From NCBI GenBank assembly GCA_037974665.1, contig CM075767.1:8016271-8080270 (forward strand): a stretch of 64,000 bases of DNA, written 5' to 3'. Below, piece after piece: positions 11,101 to 22,075 of this stretch. Numbering within the stretch: position 1 is the first letter of the stretch; each line of letters begins with the position of its first letter. Position numbers and translations under genes: made by a program. Under the pieces are notes generated by a model that saw only the letters and a list, made by a program, of their open reading frames with translations, was not told the origin of the DNA and ran no database searches. This DNA is from Ehretia macrophylla. Its lineage: Eukaryota > Streptophyta > Magnoliopsida > Boraginales > Ehretiaceae.

Positions 11101-13742
11101 GCACTACTTAGCCAAACCCTCAATGGCTTGACTGAGCTAAAGACACCCACTTCTTGCGCTCATATGAACCTCGGCAATACGCTGAATGATTTTGTGAGTC
11201 TCTTGTAGTGCCGCACCAAGCCCTTGTGCACTACACATAGTGGCTTGAACTATTGGGATAGAAATTTCAGCATGACAAGGCCACCTTCCTTGTATTCCAC
11301 TACTCTCCTCTTTTGATCTTACCCATTTCTTCATTAGTTTGGCCACCTTCTAAAGTTTAACTCGAATAATATCACATTCCTCTTGCATACTTAATAAACT
11401 TGTATGAAATTGGCCCCTTGACTATGTATCCCAAGGCAACTGTGTTGGGTGTTGGCAACCTCAAATGGGCCTCGACTGTGGACTCACTCTACTGCAAGTT
11501 GTTGGAGAATTGGGCCATGTCTAGCAACCAATCCCACTCCCTTTGATTAGCACTCACGTAGAGCCTCAAGTGTAATAGCAGCAAAGCATTTACCCTTTTG
11601 GTTTTGCCAGCAGTCTGAAAGCTAGTTGATAAAGCTAAATTGAAGCAAAGGGGTTGAAACTTCACCCTAATTTTGCTTGCGAGGTGAGGGTCTTGGTCAC
11701 TCATAACGAATGTTGACACCCCCCACCACATCAATAATAAGCAATCAAAACAACTTTGCTGGACGATGCTACTTGGTACATGAGAATAAGATGATACCCA
11801 TAGTCCATGGCTTACGAACTTGGAGGCACTACTTGCTTGGTACTCATGTGGTAACTTCCAAACTCAGAAGAAACTCACCCCAAAGCAATCAGGATGACAA
11901 GGATTCCAGGCCAAACTGCCTTCTCTATGGAGTACAAGCCAGCTAGAGACAATCGGGTGGCTGATGCACTAGATCGTGAGGTTGAGCTTGCTGCCATAAG
12001 CCATCCCCAAAGTCCTTTGGTGGATCAGATTCGAGAGGGACCTTTGGCTAAGGAGTTGATTGACTACGCAAAGGAGGACAAGACCCTAAGGTTTGGGTGA
12101 TAGATGGCCTTCTCTTCATTAATGGTGACTGGCGACATGCCTAAGTAGGAGCAACTTAAGGCAGGTGATCCTTAAGGAGTGCCACGACTCCCACTGGGCT
12201 GGTCGTGGAGGCATGCACAGACAGCACCATGGCATTGGTGGATGATGCTTATTATTAGCAAAAGATGCGGGAAGACGTGGAGATCACGTGACTACTTGTC
12301 TTGTGCAACTGCCAAGGTCGAGTAACAGAATCAAAAGAGTTTGTTGCAGCCATGTCCTATCTCAAGCATCCATTCAAGATGGACTTCATCAATTTCTTGC
12401 CCATGTGGCATGATGGCCAATAATCCATTTGATGAGGGGCTTGGGAGATTTGCTGCATTAAAGAAATGACATTAACAGAAGAAGATAAAGAACCCTAGAT
12501 TAGATGCGAATGCTTTTTCTTTTCATTAACTGATAATTTGTCAAAATAGCTAAGCCTTGATTATAAGTTATGCTTTATTTAGGTTGATTGAAATTGGATT
12601 TTCACACGATAAGCAGTTTATTGGCCTTGTGGCACATTTTAGACGCTACAGATAGGTGGATAGGAAGTTTCTCCTTATTAGTTTGGAGCATACAGCTATG
12701 CCTTTCTTGTTGCCTTTTTCTCATGAAAATTCTATTTGCCACTGAGAAATAATTGGATGAAGATTATATCTAGGTGTAATTTGATATGGGTTTTGAAGAA
12801 TTGGCTGCATCACAGATTCTGCTTTAGTTGTTTATGGGAGAGAATTTGGAAGATGTAGACTACATGAGGATACATGATCTTCAGCTACAGCCTGCTGGAA
12901 GCATATATGATTTTTCACAGAAAACTTAGCTGTGTGCTCTATTCGATATCAGTGAGCTTGTGGTCCTAGTTGCTGACTTGCCTTCTAAAATAGCCCTGTA
13001 TTTGTCCTTATAAATTTAATGAGATTATTCTTTTCTTCACTGCTTATTAGTTCTGTTGCGATTCAAAATTTAAAAATTACATAAATAAATAGAATAAGGG
13101 GAGTCAAATTTGTGGAGTTTCTCAACATCGTGATATCAAAGTCATGAACATGTTGTGGCATGATAATTTCTCTGTAGAGGTCCAGTGAACTGTTCAAGAT
13201 ATTATGATAATCATCTTGTATTGCAGATTACTTTATGCTTTTTCTCTGAGATCTAATTACTGCATTTTCTTCACTACTAACGTAGAAACTAATACACTTA
13301 TCATCTATAGGCATCAAGATGTTTCACTGGAAATGCTGCTTAAGCTTGTTAAAGTATTTGGTCCAGTGATTTACTCATCGCTATCAGCACCATCTTCTGT
13401 AGGTGTGGATATCGAGGCAGAACAAAGGTTGGATCGGATCTGTTTTGGATGCATATTTACTAGTTATTATTGCAATTTCTTCCAACTGAAAAGCTTGCTA
13501 TTTTTCTATTAATCTTTACAGGCTGGAGCGTTGCAATCTCTGTTTCATTGAGCTTGAAAAGGTAAAGCGCTGTCTACCGGTCCTTACCAGGTATGTAACT
13601 CTTATTTAACCACACTCTTCAGTCTGTAAAATTGTTACATTGCTGTAATTAATCTGTCTTTCGATTGTCCAGAAGAGGGGGATCCATTGCTAAGTCTGCA
13701 CAGGAGCTGAATCTTGTACTTCAAGAAGTTTCATGTGTATAA
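246..13742 (+). CDS. KTN80: Katanin p80 WD40 subunit B1 homologue (KTN80-type), 5' partial
   Basis: Regulatory subunit of the microtubule-severing enzyme katanin; in plants KTN80 proteins bind the p60 ATPase KTN1 and place it at microtubule crossovers and branch points of the cortical array (family knowledge). Visible coding exons: 246-376, 662-779, 877-1103, 1352-1454, 2765-2835, 3049-3123, 3210-3353, 3443-3725, 3892-4416, 6808-6867, 6946-7067, 8463-8585, 8861-8935, 9058-9170, 13311-13427, 13522-13590, 13673-13742 (TAA). Every intron is GT-AG and the phases add up to one open frame of 807 codons plus stop from GAA at 248. The N-terminal ten or so residues usual in the family (ending ..KLQ before EFVAHS) are not found in 1-245, so exon 1 lies left of the window. 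Order: six WD40 repeats, a low-complexity linker, the C-terminal con80 domain ending [13 protein letters not shown]. The largest intron (9171-13310) holds transposon debris. Confidence 0.93.
3557..3718 (+). repeat. Three tandem 54-bp coding repeats in the KTN80 linker
   Basis: Three in-frame copies of an 18-residue unit, each close to [18 protein letters not shown], occupy 3557-3610, 3611-3664 and 3665-3718. Copies 1 and 2 differ at two residues, copy 3 is more diverged ([10 protein letters not shown]). The unit is Ser/Lys rich and predicted disordered. Other plant KTN80 proteins have related SVSQN repeats in this linker, so the number of copies may vary between species or alleles. Confidence 0.88.
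4417..6807 (+). other. 2.4-kb KTN80 intron without recognisable content
   Basis: Bounded by gtaagtg at 4417 and gctgcag ending 6807. Apart from the small duplication at 5132 and a CT tract near 6678-6690, I see no coding or transposon signature. The short open frames here (5771-5977, 6140-6364) have no recognisable protein similarity. Confidence 0.7.
5132..5183. repeat. 26-bp tandem duplication in KTN80 intron
   Basis: The string beginning cagaaacgagaaggcctat is present twice in direct tandem within the intron between 4417 and 6807. Too short and simple to assign to an element. Confidence 0.6.
7150..7215 (+). other. Candidate 66-bp cassette exon in KTN80
   Basis: Lies in the intron between the exons 6946-7067 and 8463-8585. 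It is preceded by a good acceptor (ttgtgcag), followed by gtaata, is exactly 22 codons long, open in the frame set by both neighbours, and reads [20 protein letters not shown] plus two residues. Inclusion would keep the frame. I do not recall this segment in other KTN80 proteins, so it may instead be a chance open stretch or a decayed exon. The donor is weaker than those of the constitutive exons. Confidence 0.35.
7231..7390. repeat. 80-bp tandem duplication in KTN80 intron
   Basis: Two adjacent copies starting atctttgcct at 7231 and 7311, each 80 bp, differing at a handful of positions. The array begins 15 bp after the candidate cassette exon. Confidence 0.85.
7700..8097 (+). mobile_element. 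Probable LINE (non-LTR retrotransposon) 3' end with poly-A tail
   Basis: About 370 bp of intron DNA ends in ctgcacccccttgatgcat, an aataaaa signal and a run of about 27 A at 8070-8096. This arrangement is typical of the 3' untranslated end of plant LINEs. No reverse-transcriptase coding sequence is visible, so only a 5'-truncated tail is present. The left boundary is a guess. A processed transcript insertion would look similar. Confidence 0.5.
9975..10069. repeat. 49-bp tandem duplication in KTN80 intron
   Basis: The string atttattgaagcactttgtt and its continuation occurs at 9975 and 10024 in direct tandem. Confidence 0.65.
10070..11349. other. Intronic DNA, possibly diverged gypsy sequence
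   Basis: Part of the 4.1-kb KTN80 intron. It precedes clear Ty3/gypsy pol fragments, so it may be their decayed gag side, but I could not identify gag motifs with any confidence. Short open frames on both strands are unrecognised. Confidence 0.3.
11350..11740 (-). pseudogene. Ty3/gypsy integrase core fragment (inverted)
   Basis: Minus-strand reading shows the integrase core pattern VMSDQDPHL...[21 protein letters not shown]...[19 protein letters not shown], matching the plant gypsy integrase block around the third catalytic acidic residue. It continues past an in-frame stop with SEST-type sequence to about 11350. It has stops and no complete frame. Orientation is opposite to the neighbouring RNase H fragment, so the element was rearranged. 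Confidence 0.75.
11755..12310 (+). pseudogene. Ty3/gypsy RNase H and integrase zinc-binding fragments
   Basis: Plus-strand frames encode [16 protein letters not shown] (RNase H), then [20 protein letters not shown] (end of RNase H), then, after stops and frame changes near 12110-12310, ECHDSHWAG...GMHRQ and related pieces of the integrase HHCC domain. These are in the right order for a Ty3/gypsy pol, broken by several stops and shifts. The fragment sits inside the largest KTN80 intron, in the sense direction. Confidence 0.78.
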
Positions 13743-14170
13743 TATCGGTAATATACAGATTAATCAAAGTACACATACCGTGGCGTAATTATGATATCAC
13801 TCTGAGTGACTTGCAATTTTAGATCTCTGAAGCTGCCAGCATCAGTTTATATGCGCTTCGCGAAGCAAAGAATCTGCTATGTATATTCTTGCCAAGCAGA
13901 AGCATCGACAACTAATTCGTTGATTCTTATTTGAAATTTGATAGCAGGGGAACAACCTGCACTAAAATTTTCCGCTCGCCTGGTGGAGAAGACTTCATCA
14001 CACTAATGTTTATCTAACCCAACACCTAGATGTGGATTAGTAACTGTACTGTAGGCTTTTCGAGTGAAATCTGTGTTGTAAAATATTGTATATGCATCTC
14101 TAAGTGTGGTTCTGGGCACAGAGAGAGCTAGAGTTTGTAATCGTGATCGTATGTCAATAGCCTTTTATAA
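13743..14170 (+). other. Probable KTN80 3' untranslated region and gene end
   Basis: Sequence after the TAA at 13740-13742. There is no clear canonical AATAAA signal; the region stays moderately AT-rich to about 14170. The exact cleavage site cannot be read from sequence. A near-exon-like intron inside the 3' UTR is possible but not supported. Confidence 0.4.
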
Positions 14171-16403
14171 GAAGCAAATTTTTTAGTGTTGTGGTTGAGA
14201 TGTCAACGATTCTCATCGTTTGCTTTTGGACACGTCTTTAAAACAGCAATTGTTAGAAACTCAAAAGCACTAACAACATCAAATGTATTACAACCGTTTT
14301 GAATATTTTTCCTTGCTTTTGTTCTCTACCTCAAAGCATATTTAGTTGGATCACTAAAACTGTTCATGCAACCTTGAAAGGCGAAGCAGCCTAAATGTTG
14401 TATGCTAGATGATGAAAGTCCATTAGTCGAAAGCATCATTGGCATACACTTGGACTGGAGTTACTAACACATTAGAAATGGACTGGAACACAATGGTTTC
14501 ATCGCAATTCTTTACCTTCTGTCGATGATTAGGGCTTCAAGGTAACTTTTTTGACGTCTTTGTTTAATTGTAAAGTTTAGCTTGGAGGGTTATTGAATTT
14601 GTTTGGGCGGTTATTGAGTTTATCTGGGTTACTATTGAACCTACTTCTGCAATTGGATTTGTCCAAGCAGTTATTATACGTATCTGAACAACTCAATGGG
14701 GCCAAATTATAATTAACAAAAAAAAATGTTAAAATCTCATTCTTCTTGAAGAAAAAATCATTGTTTCAATTGCGTGGAAGAAATGCAAAAATGGTCTCAA
14801 TTTGGTTCAACAATTCCCCTGCACCATCCAAAATGATGTCAAATCATGTGAAAGCTGACATAGGCATCTACTAATGCAATTAGACATTAAGTATTTTATT
14901 AGGGTGGATGAATTGCATAACAATGAGATAGTTTTGACATTTTAAGAAGACAATTTGAGAGAATTGAATATTTGAGGGGCAAAAATGTAATTTAAAGACA
15001 TTTTTAGGGGGACAAAGAATGATTTACCCTAACAACAAAATAATATAGTATTCCACAAACTAGAATAGATCATTTTCTTTGGGAATGCGTTTTTTCAACT
15101 ATCACAATCTATTGGAGTACTCAACTAATCTGGAGCATTTGATCCATTTTAATACATGCAAGCCTGGAAGTTGCATCAAAAGCTTACGAAGGTAGGCCTC
15201 TCAAGGAGATAATTGGAACTTAAAGACTTTTTTTGGATTGGTAAGAACTAGTGTATTGAGATCTAATTTCAAACCTATGTGGGTGTTCAACTTGAAGGAG
15301 AAAAACAAATTCTAGTAAAATTAGTACTTACAAAACAATATGCAAAATATTGTCATTAACTAAAAGAAATGTCGCGTTAGACACTGTACTGGCGATTCGC
15401 CTAAACGAAATATTTTCAGCTGATAAAAATTGGAAAAATAATTTTTGTGACACTTCAGTGATTAAATGTAAATTTAGAAAGACAAAGAAAGTAATATGTT
15501 TGCCATTGTTTAATCTTTTCCTATTGCTTTGTTGTCTTAAGTTTTTATTGGTTTGTTGTTTTAAGTTTGTAAATATAGAAAAATACTAAAACATAATTTG
15601 TCATCAAAAAATCCAAATCACGATCAAAGCATGTGTAATTATCCCCCCATCTCCTATTACAGATGCCGCCTGTGGTGCCAATATAAATGATTGAACTGAC
15701 AAAATAATATATCCTTTGTAAGTTTCTTCTAATATTTTTCATTTTTGTACATTCATCAAGCCTATAAATAATTTGATTTTTGCTTTGAACTTAGATCTTA
15801 GAATCTCCAATCAATTAGATAAATTTGTTATTGTGGCGACTCTTTAGACATAGGCTTAAGACCTATTCTCCTTGACGTTTTCTACACTTGTTCTCTAGAT
15901 AAATGTTTTGCTAGCTGCCATATTCTCTTTTGACATGATGAATAGAGATAACTCTATTAGAGAGCAAATATTCCACAGCATTATGTGATAAGTCCTTGAT
16001 TATTTTTATAAAATCCTTCTTTTGCATGCATTGCATACTTGAAATGGTGGGAATTTGAAGTGAAGGAGAAGAAACTTGGATGTAAGAAGAGCGAAATCAA
16101 GTGACTATGGTAAACAAATGAGAAGACTTGATGAAGAATCAATAACCAAACATGCATGTGTGCTCAATTGATAGAAATATACATCACCATGATATTCTAC
16201 TCATTGATACAGTTCTATCGCAATAAATCGTGTCAAAATCAGACATCAGATGCTCCTAAAATTGATGTCAAAAGTTTATTGTGCACATGCCATAAACATG
16301 TTTGATCGATCGAGAAAATTTCTGATCGATCAAAAATTTGCATAGATAGAAAAAATTGATGGTCAATTGATCAATAATTTTGCCAACCGACCGAGCATGA
16401 CAC
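14171..16403. other. Intergenic DNA, no gene recognised
   Basis: AT-rich sequence with short unrecognised open frames (for example 15350-15589). Phrases such as aaaatgtaatttaaagacat near 14985 resemble decayed transposon ends, but no boundaries or target duplications were found. Confidence 0.5.
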
Positions 16404-16527
16404 TGATGGTATATGGAATCTAGCCTAGGGTGGTCATATTTTTTAGTTTATAAAGCATATAAACGAACCAAATATGTAGAAATAGAAACCATACACGAAA
16501 TCCATAAAATACAAGCAATAAACAATC
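16404..16527 (-). mobile_element. Candidate outer end of the minus-strand copia LTR
   Basis: Read on the minus strand this ends ..ctttataaactaaa..ccctaggctagattccatataccatca, resembling the ends of the copia LTRs at 35292 and 38434 (ctttataaactaaa..gggtccacatcccttca). If so, it is the missing end of the LTR that resumes at 27122, and the viral block 16528-27121 lies inside that LTR. The match is short and judged by eye. Confidence 0.4.
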
Positions 16528-17056
16528 AGGAGTGGGATGATATCGATCTCAATAACGATAGATGGTGACTCATTGAAGACAGGATTCCAGGAATCCCGGG
16601 TGGACCCCATGACGAAGCTTCGTGTCATGTAAATAGGTTTGTCATGTTGTAATAATAGGATATGACATGAATCTTTTGTCACTTTAGATTCCCTTTAGCT
16701 CATGTCTCGTTTGTCTATTTATAATAAGTGAGATTTCCTTTATTAAAGGAAACCTCTTTTGTCGTGTCAGGTTTGTCTTATTATGAATTATTAGGAATCT
16801 CTTTATGTCATGTCAGCTTTTCATTTATTAAAGGAAGCTGCTTTAGTCCTTGTCAGGAATAGTGAAGATTCCGCTTTGTATTATTAGGCTTTGTAATGGT
16901 TTGCCTATAAATAATGAAGAACCCCTGACTAAAGGGGCAGAGTCAGATTTGGATTGAAACACATCTTTTTTTCTCTCAAACAGCTTACATCTTCCTTCTT
17001 TCTACCCTTGGCCTTTAGCCATGTCTTCCGCCTCCCGCTCCTCACCTTCCCCTTAG
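16528..17056 (+). repeat. Viral terminal redundancy A1 (promoter/leader)
   Basis: Nearly the same sequence recurs at 22919-23409, with roughly twenty differences by eye over about 490 bp, and inverted at 23410-23922. It starts inside the last codons of the viral polyprotein (EWDDIDLNNDRW then TGA at 16566) and runs through the promoter into the leader. Sharing of coding sequence at its start indicates a terminally redundant integrated circle rather than an LTR. Confidence 0.8.
16907..16916 (+). promoter_or_regulatory. TATA box of viral promoter, copy A1
   Basis: ctataaataa lies about 140 bp before the primer-binding site, the usual arrangement for a pararetroviral pregenomic promoter. The same box recurs at 23297-23306 and inverted at 23549-23558. 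Confidence 0.6.
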
Positions 17057-17069
17057 TGGTCTCAGAGCC
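17057..17069 (+). promoter_or_regulatory. tRNA-Met primer-binding site of the pararetrovirus
   Basis: tggtctcagagcc differs at one base from TGGTATCAGAGCC, the complement of the 3' end of plant initiator tRNA-Met used as minus-strand primer by Caulimoviridae. It lies just after the promoter repeat and 107 bp before the first long frame. Confidence 0.75.
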
Positions 17070-17175
17070 TAGTTACCTGTAGTACTTCCCTATTCTGGTA
17101 TTGAAAGTCTTAAACAATACTTGTGTGTTGAATATTAGAGTCTTTGGCAACAGGGCAATAGCCGTTAAAGAGTGA

Positions 17176-18288
17176 ATGAAAGGCGCAGTAAGTCCCACAG
17201 TAAGTCTAGTTGTGACCAGTGTATCCACCATGGCTGACTTTCCCTTGCCAGAACAAGAAGTTGTTGCTAACAACTCTGAAGTCACTTCTTTTGATCCTTC
17301 CGCATCTCATTATGAGGTAGACATAACCCAAACACCTCCATCTACTAAACCAGGAGAACTCTTCAAACTCTCTCCATTAAACCCATACTCATACTACCAA
17401 ACTTCCCAACTCACACAAAAGTTCAAATCTCTATTACCTATCAAGCCAGCAGCCCTTACAGCCGTGTACAAATCCTCTATAGTCTCTGTACAATCCGTAT
17501 CCTCTTCCCGCTCAGAAACCTCTCTTCTTATACTTTCTGAACCTGATCTCCGTAGATATAGACAGAAAGGTTACAAAGGTTTACACCTTGGAACCATTCG
17601 TTTAGCCTTACAGCCTAGTTTCCTTGCTGGAAAAAATGTTTCATGTCTAGTCTCTTTACTAGATACCAGGTGGCGTAAGTTTGATGATGTACTCATCTGT
17701 GCCGTTGAAGAAGGTATTCACAATGGCCATGTTCTCATCCAGGTTGAACCAAACTTCACCCTTGATCTTTCCCGTCCTATCCTTTCTCAAACCATACAGG
17801 TCCTTATCCAACTTTATGGAGTTGATATGAACCCAAATGAAACTGTTGTAGCACTCCATCATTCTATGACCTACAAAGTTCAAACCCATCTCTTTTCCAT
17901 GGACCACAACTGTAAGCCTCGAGTCCACGTGTTAGGTGATAGTAATGTTACCCAACCAAAGATCTACACCAAACATGAACTCACTTTCCCTTCTCGATGG
18001 AAAAATGATTATGAAAGAAGCCATAACCGACCAATCATCCATGATTCACCAAGAATCTCTAGACATCCTCTAGAACCAGGTCGTGTCGCCATATCATTTC
18101 CAACAGAATCCCAACCAGCTGAACCATGTGAAAAATGCCAACTTGCTGGACATCCTCAGTCCTGTCCACACTGTGTCAGAAAACCCCTTGCTATCAGATC
18201 TAGGTCCTCTAGATATGTCTGTTCTGTTAATTTTCCTGAAGACATCTATTGTATAGGAGAAGCTGACAACGCATATGTTGGTAAATAG
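17176..18288 (+). pseudogene. Viral movement protein domain (30K superfamily), copy A
   Basis: An open frame of 370 codons; the methionine at 17230 (accATGg) has the better context and may be the real start. It shows the 30K-type core around GLHLGTIRLALQPSF, then LVSLLDTRWRKFDDVLICAV and a conserved stretch to about codon 260, followed by a Cys/His-rich patch (CEKCQLAGHPQSCPHC). In the family this protein forms tubules or modifies plasmodesmata for cell-to-cell spread. The TAG at 18286 is followed by another stop at 18310 in the same frame, which then continues, so the frame was probably once a single polyprotein. Confidence 0.75.
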
Positions 18289-18351
18289 CAAGTTACCAAG
18301 ACCAGACCATAAAATGTTGGACAAATCGAGTCAGCAATCAATTGGAGCAAC

Positions 18352-19150
18352 ATGAATGCAAAAGCTCAGAATGCTGCCATTCAAAAAATATGGTCAGATC
18401 TCAGGGAACATGTTGCATGGACAAAAGAAGCCCATGATCATCTCAGACAAGGTTGTTATGACCAATATAATGACCTCCATAAGGCTTTCCACAAGAATCA
18501 CATATACCATCAGACAACTCCAATCAACTGGAAAAAACTGCAGAAAGCCGCTCCAGTTCGGAACCCTTCCGAACAAGTTCGTTCTTGGAACAACGTCAAC
18601 ATGATCAACATGCAGAAATCTTCTTCCGAGAAGCATTATCTTGATTCAGACGAGTTCAAAAGAAAACGAGAACGACTCGCTGAGAAGGTAAAAAAACCAG
18701 CTAAGCCAAAGAAGCAGTTCTCTCATCCTTGGAAGCATAATCCAAAGCCAGATCATGCAATCTGGATACCAAGTGAAAATTGCGAAAAAGCCTATTGGGT
18801 TGATCTCACACTACCTCCTCATTATCTCTCCAAAGAGAAAATCATCCCAATTGGGTGAGGTGATGAAGACGAGAAAGAAGGTCCCAGTGAAATTTCTTAT
18901 GTTATTTTGTCCTTTGACTCCTTTGATCCGTTTGAAAAGGATTCGTCTTCTTAGACGATTCCACCATACAAAGGACCAGTTCTTATGCAAACTCCTATGA
19001 CTCCGTTCTACACGGACACCACAAGAACACGAGCACATAACCTAGTATAGACTAATCTTGATGATTCAGAAACAACCAGTGACCAGGGAGAAACTTCCCA
19101 AGCTGGTAAGCACCGGAACCAACAGCCGCCACAAGTACAAGTCCCACAAC
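18352..19150 (+). pseudogene. Viral polyprotein linker between movement and coat domains, copy A
   Basis: Same frame as the movement protein. Open from 18352 to a TGA at 18856, then continuing with more stops (TAG near 18951, TAG near 19045). It is Lys/Gln rich with a basic patch (KRKRERLAEKVKKPAKPKKQ) and a Gln-rich end just before the coat domain. No enzymatic motif is visible. The minus-strand copy B has a homologous stretch at about 25400-26300. Confidence 0.65.
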
Positions 19151-19159
19151 AACAACCTC

Positions 19160-20160
19160 AAAGACAACAAAATATGGAAGGAAAAGTTTTCATCCCATAT
19201 GCTCTAGATCACAAGCAATTTTGGAACATTGATGCAATTCCTCCTGATGATAGACTCAAATATCTTGAGAAAATGGATGCATGGATTAATGGAGAATCTC
19301 TCTGAAATCCTACTCTTGAAATAAGAGATATCATTGACCGTCTTGTTGCTGCTTTTACAGGATCACTTCGCAGTTGGTGGACAAGAATGCTGTCAGAAGA
19401 AGAAAGACAAATCATCTTGACAGATGCAGATCCTATTCAGATGTTTCTAAGATGCCTACGAGCCATTTTCGTAGGACAAACAACCCAAGAGATTGAGCAA
19501 GCAGAAAAGGAGTTCTTACTCAACAAATGCTGTGATGTTGCAAAACTTGGAGATTACTATCTCAGACAGGAAGCTCTGTATTTTACCTTTGGAAAAGATA
19601 TAGAAACCATCAAGAAGGCGTTCTTCTTTAACATGCCACAACTACTTCCTGAATTGCTCGAAACAGAGTTCAAACGAGCCAATATTGCAGATCTAAGACA
19701 GGTGAGTCTTGCTCACTTATACCAGATGGCCAGAAAGCTCATTCAAGATCAGTGCGAGTCCAAACGACTTGGAAAACTTCTCAAAAGCAAGGAGCACAAA
19801 ACAATGGATACCTTTTGCAGAAAAGATTTCCAAAAGTTTGGCTGTCACACTCACAGTTACTCTCCATGTTCGTGTCACAAATACAAGAAGCACAAACATC
19901 AAAAAAGATTTCACAAGTCCAGAAAACCTTTCAAGAAATTCAGATTTGTGAAGAAAAGATCAAAACCCTCTTCTTCCACTAAATGTTTTCTTTGTGGAAA
20001 GAAATGACATTTTGCAAAAGATTGTTACCTCAAAAAGTCCAAGAAGTTACTAGCCAAGCTTGTTCAGTTCATTTCAACTCAAAACTTTGATGACCAGCTA
20101 TACACATGGACTTCCGAACCAGATCAAGCCGTCCTTAACCTTGATACAGCCTCATCCTCA
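19160..20160 (+). pseudogene. Viral coat protein domain with zinc knuckle, copy A
   Basis: Same frame again: a helical capsid region (ALDHKQFWNIDAIP, then a TGA at 19303, then AAFTGSLRSWWTRM, FLLNKCCDVAKLGDYYLRQE, AHLYQMARKLI), a very basic Lys/His tract, and a CCHC knuckle at 19984-20025. The knuckle glycine codon reads TGA (20005-20007), so this copy stops inside it. Pararetroviral coat proteins package the genome and bind RNA through this knuckle. Confidence 0.78.
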
Positions 20161-20670
20161 GATTTTACCTCAGAATCCGAAGCTTCTGATTCTGAACCAA
20201 CCCTCTCCATAGCCAAAATACACAAAACCACTGAACAACCAATCCTTACCACTTACAAAGCTATCTTTACCCCATGACAGATCTATAAGCCATATATAAA
20301 GCTTGTTGTAAACCCTCCAGGATATGTTCCTATCATCATTACTGCACTTCTAGACACAGGTTCATGTATTTCTTTCATGAAATCCAAGTGTCTTCTTCCT
20401 GAATTTTGGATTTCCTTCAGAGCAACCTTTACCACTGCTTCTGGTAGTGGATTTGCAAATGAAGCACATTCCATGACCATTCCCATATACTTATCCCCAG
20501 ATGTCTCAGTTCGACACAGCTTTTACCAGTATGATCAATGCTGTGAAGATATTCTCTTAGGAATGGATTTCCTCACCTTACTTGTTCCATTCTCATTTCA
20601 GACAGATGGTTTCCAATTCCTACACAATCAGTATACCCCTTGGGTATCCTTACAGAAATTGCCCTCATAG
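20161..20670 (+). pseudogene. Viral aspartic protease domain, copy A
   Basis: After an acidic Ser-rich linker and a TGA near 20276, the frame encodes the active-site motif LLDTGSC (DTGSC at 20353-20367) and, later, ILLGMDFL, the usual C-terminal motif of retropepsin-like proteases. This enzyme cleaves the viral polyprotein. The frame ends with TAG at 20668. Confidence 0.78.
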
Positions 20671-22075
20671 GTTTCAGCCATTCAAGATGATGAATTTGCT
20701 GAAGAAAGAAGCCTCCTTCTTTCCTGTTGCAGTGATCTTCCAAACAAGTTTTGAGAAAGAGAGAAACACTTTGTCTCTCTACCTTACAAAGAAAATTGAC
20801 AGATGCCACACCAACCGCCTCTCATCCAGGAATGCCAAAAGATGAAGATCTTTGTCAAGCTGAAATACAGACACTACTTGAGCAAGGTCTCATTTGACCA
20901 TCCAGATCTCCATGGGCAAGTCATGCCTTTTATATCAACAAAAGATCTGAACAAGTCCGAGGCAAGAAAAGATTGGTGATCGATTATCACCAACTCAATG
21001 ATCAATTGCAGGATATCAAATACCCTCTTCCAAGAAATGAACAACTCCTTCAGAAGCTATCCAAAGCCAAATCCTTCTCCAAATTTGATATAAAATCCAG
21101 ATTTTGGTAAATTGGTATTACTGAAGCTGATAGATTCAAAACTGCTTTTGTTGTTCCATAGGGTCATTATGAATGGAACGTCATGCCATTCGGTCTCAAG
21201 AATGCACCGTCCGAGTTCCAACACAGAATGGATGATGTGTACCGACCCCTTGCACAACACTGTATTGTCTACATTGATGATGTTTTGGTATTCAGTAACA
21301 CAGCTGAAGAACACCACCAACATCTCCGACAATTCCAGGAACTAACCTACCAGCATGGATTAGTTCTAGTTGAATCCAAGATAAAAATTGGTCTAAATGC
21401 TTTTGATTTTCTTGGTTTACAGATCAGAGAAGGACATATTCTCTTACATGACCACATATCAAGCAAAGTCCTCGACTTTCCTAATGAACTCAGAACTGTT
21501 ACACAGATCCAACAGTTCCTTGGCCTCATCAATTATGCCTCATCGCATGTCCCATCATTGGCCAACTACACCAGCCAGATTTCCAAGTACCTTCGAAAAT
21601 CTAATATTGGAAATTGGTCTCCAGAAGCCACAGTTGTAGTCCACAAGTTGAAAGAGCTACGCAAAACACTTCCTCCTCTCAAGATCCCAGGTCCAGGACA
21701 ACTCATCTTGTAGACTGATGCTTCTCTTGATTTTTGGGCAGGAGTTCTCATTGAAGAAGACAATGGACACAGCAAGTCTGTGGTTACAAATCAGGATCTT
21801 TCAAGCCAGCACAGCGCAACTATCCCTCTTTCAAAAGAGAAGTTCTTGCAGTTATTCAAGGAATCAAAAAATTCAAGTTTTATCTTGCTCAAAATCCTTT
21901 CATTATTGAAATAGATTTTAAAGAATTTCAGGAAGTTCTTAAAAGAAAGCAGAATAATATTCCAGATCCACAACTCATCCAATGGACATAATGGATTTCC
22001 CAGTTCAATTGGACAATGCGACACATCATAGGCAAAGAGAATATCCTTGCTGATTTTCTCTCTCGCGTACCACCA
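20671..22075 (+). pseudogene. Viral reverse transcriptase and RNase H, copy A
   Basis: The frame shifts between 20670 and 21183. RT motifs follow: VIDYHQLND-type sequence near 20980, MPFGLKNAPSEFQHRMDD from 21183, and the catalytic box YIDDVLVFS near 21273, then FLGLINYA. A TAG at 21711 precedes the RNase H start (TDASLDFWAGVLIEE), which shifts frame again before its end RHIIGKENILADFLSRV (22019-22069). The domain pair copies pregenomic RNA to DNA in the family; here it is clearly disabled. Confidence 0.82.

Larger units (their letters stand above)
8463..13742 (+). other. KTN80: Katanin con80 domain exons of KTN80
   Basis: Six exons encode the C-terminal con80 domain: an acidic start ([18 protein letters not shown]), MHSRLAKLQ, a helical stretch with [11 protein letters not shown], then [47 protein letters not shown] and the closing RRGG...[10 protein letters not shown]. 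In the family this domain binds the N-terminal domain of katanin p60. Length and order are as expected and nothing is missing. Confidence 0.9.

Noticed and set aside
17659..17928. Minus-strand open frame opposite the viral movement protein
   Set aside because: Shadow frame; the plus strand carries recognisable movement-protein sequence.
18356..18604. Alternative plus frame overlapping the viral linker
   Set aside because: The other frame is shared with the flanking movement and coat domains and has the same composition in copy B.
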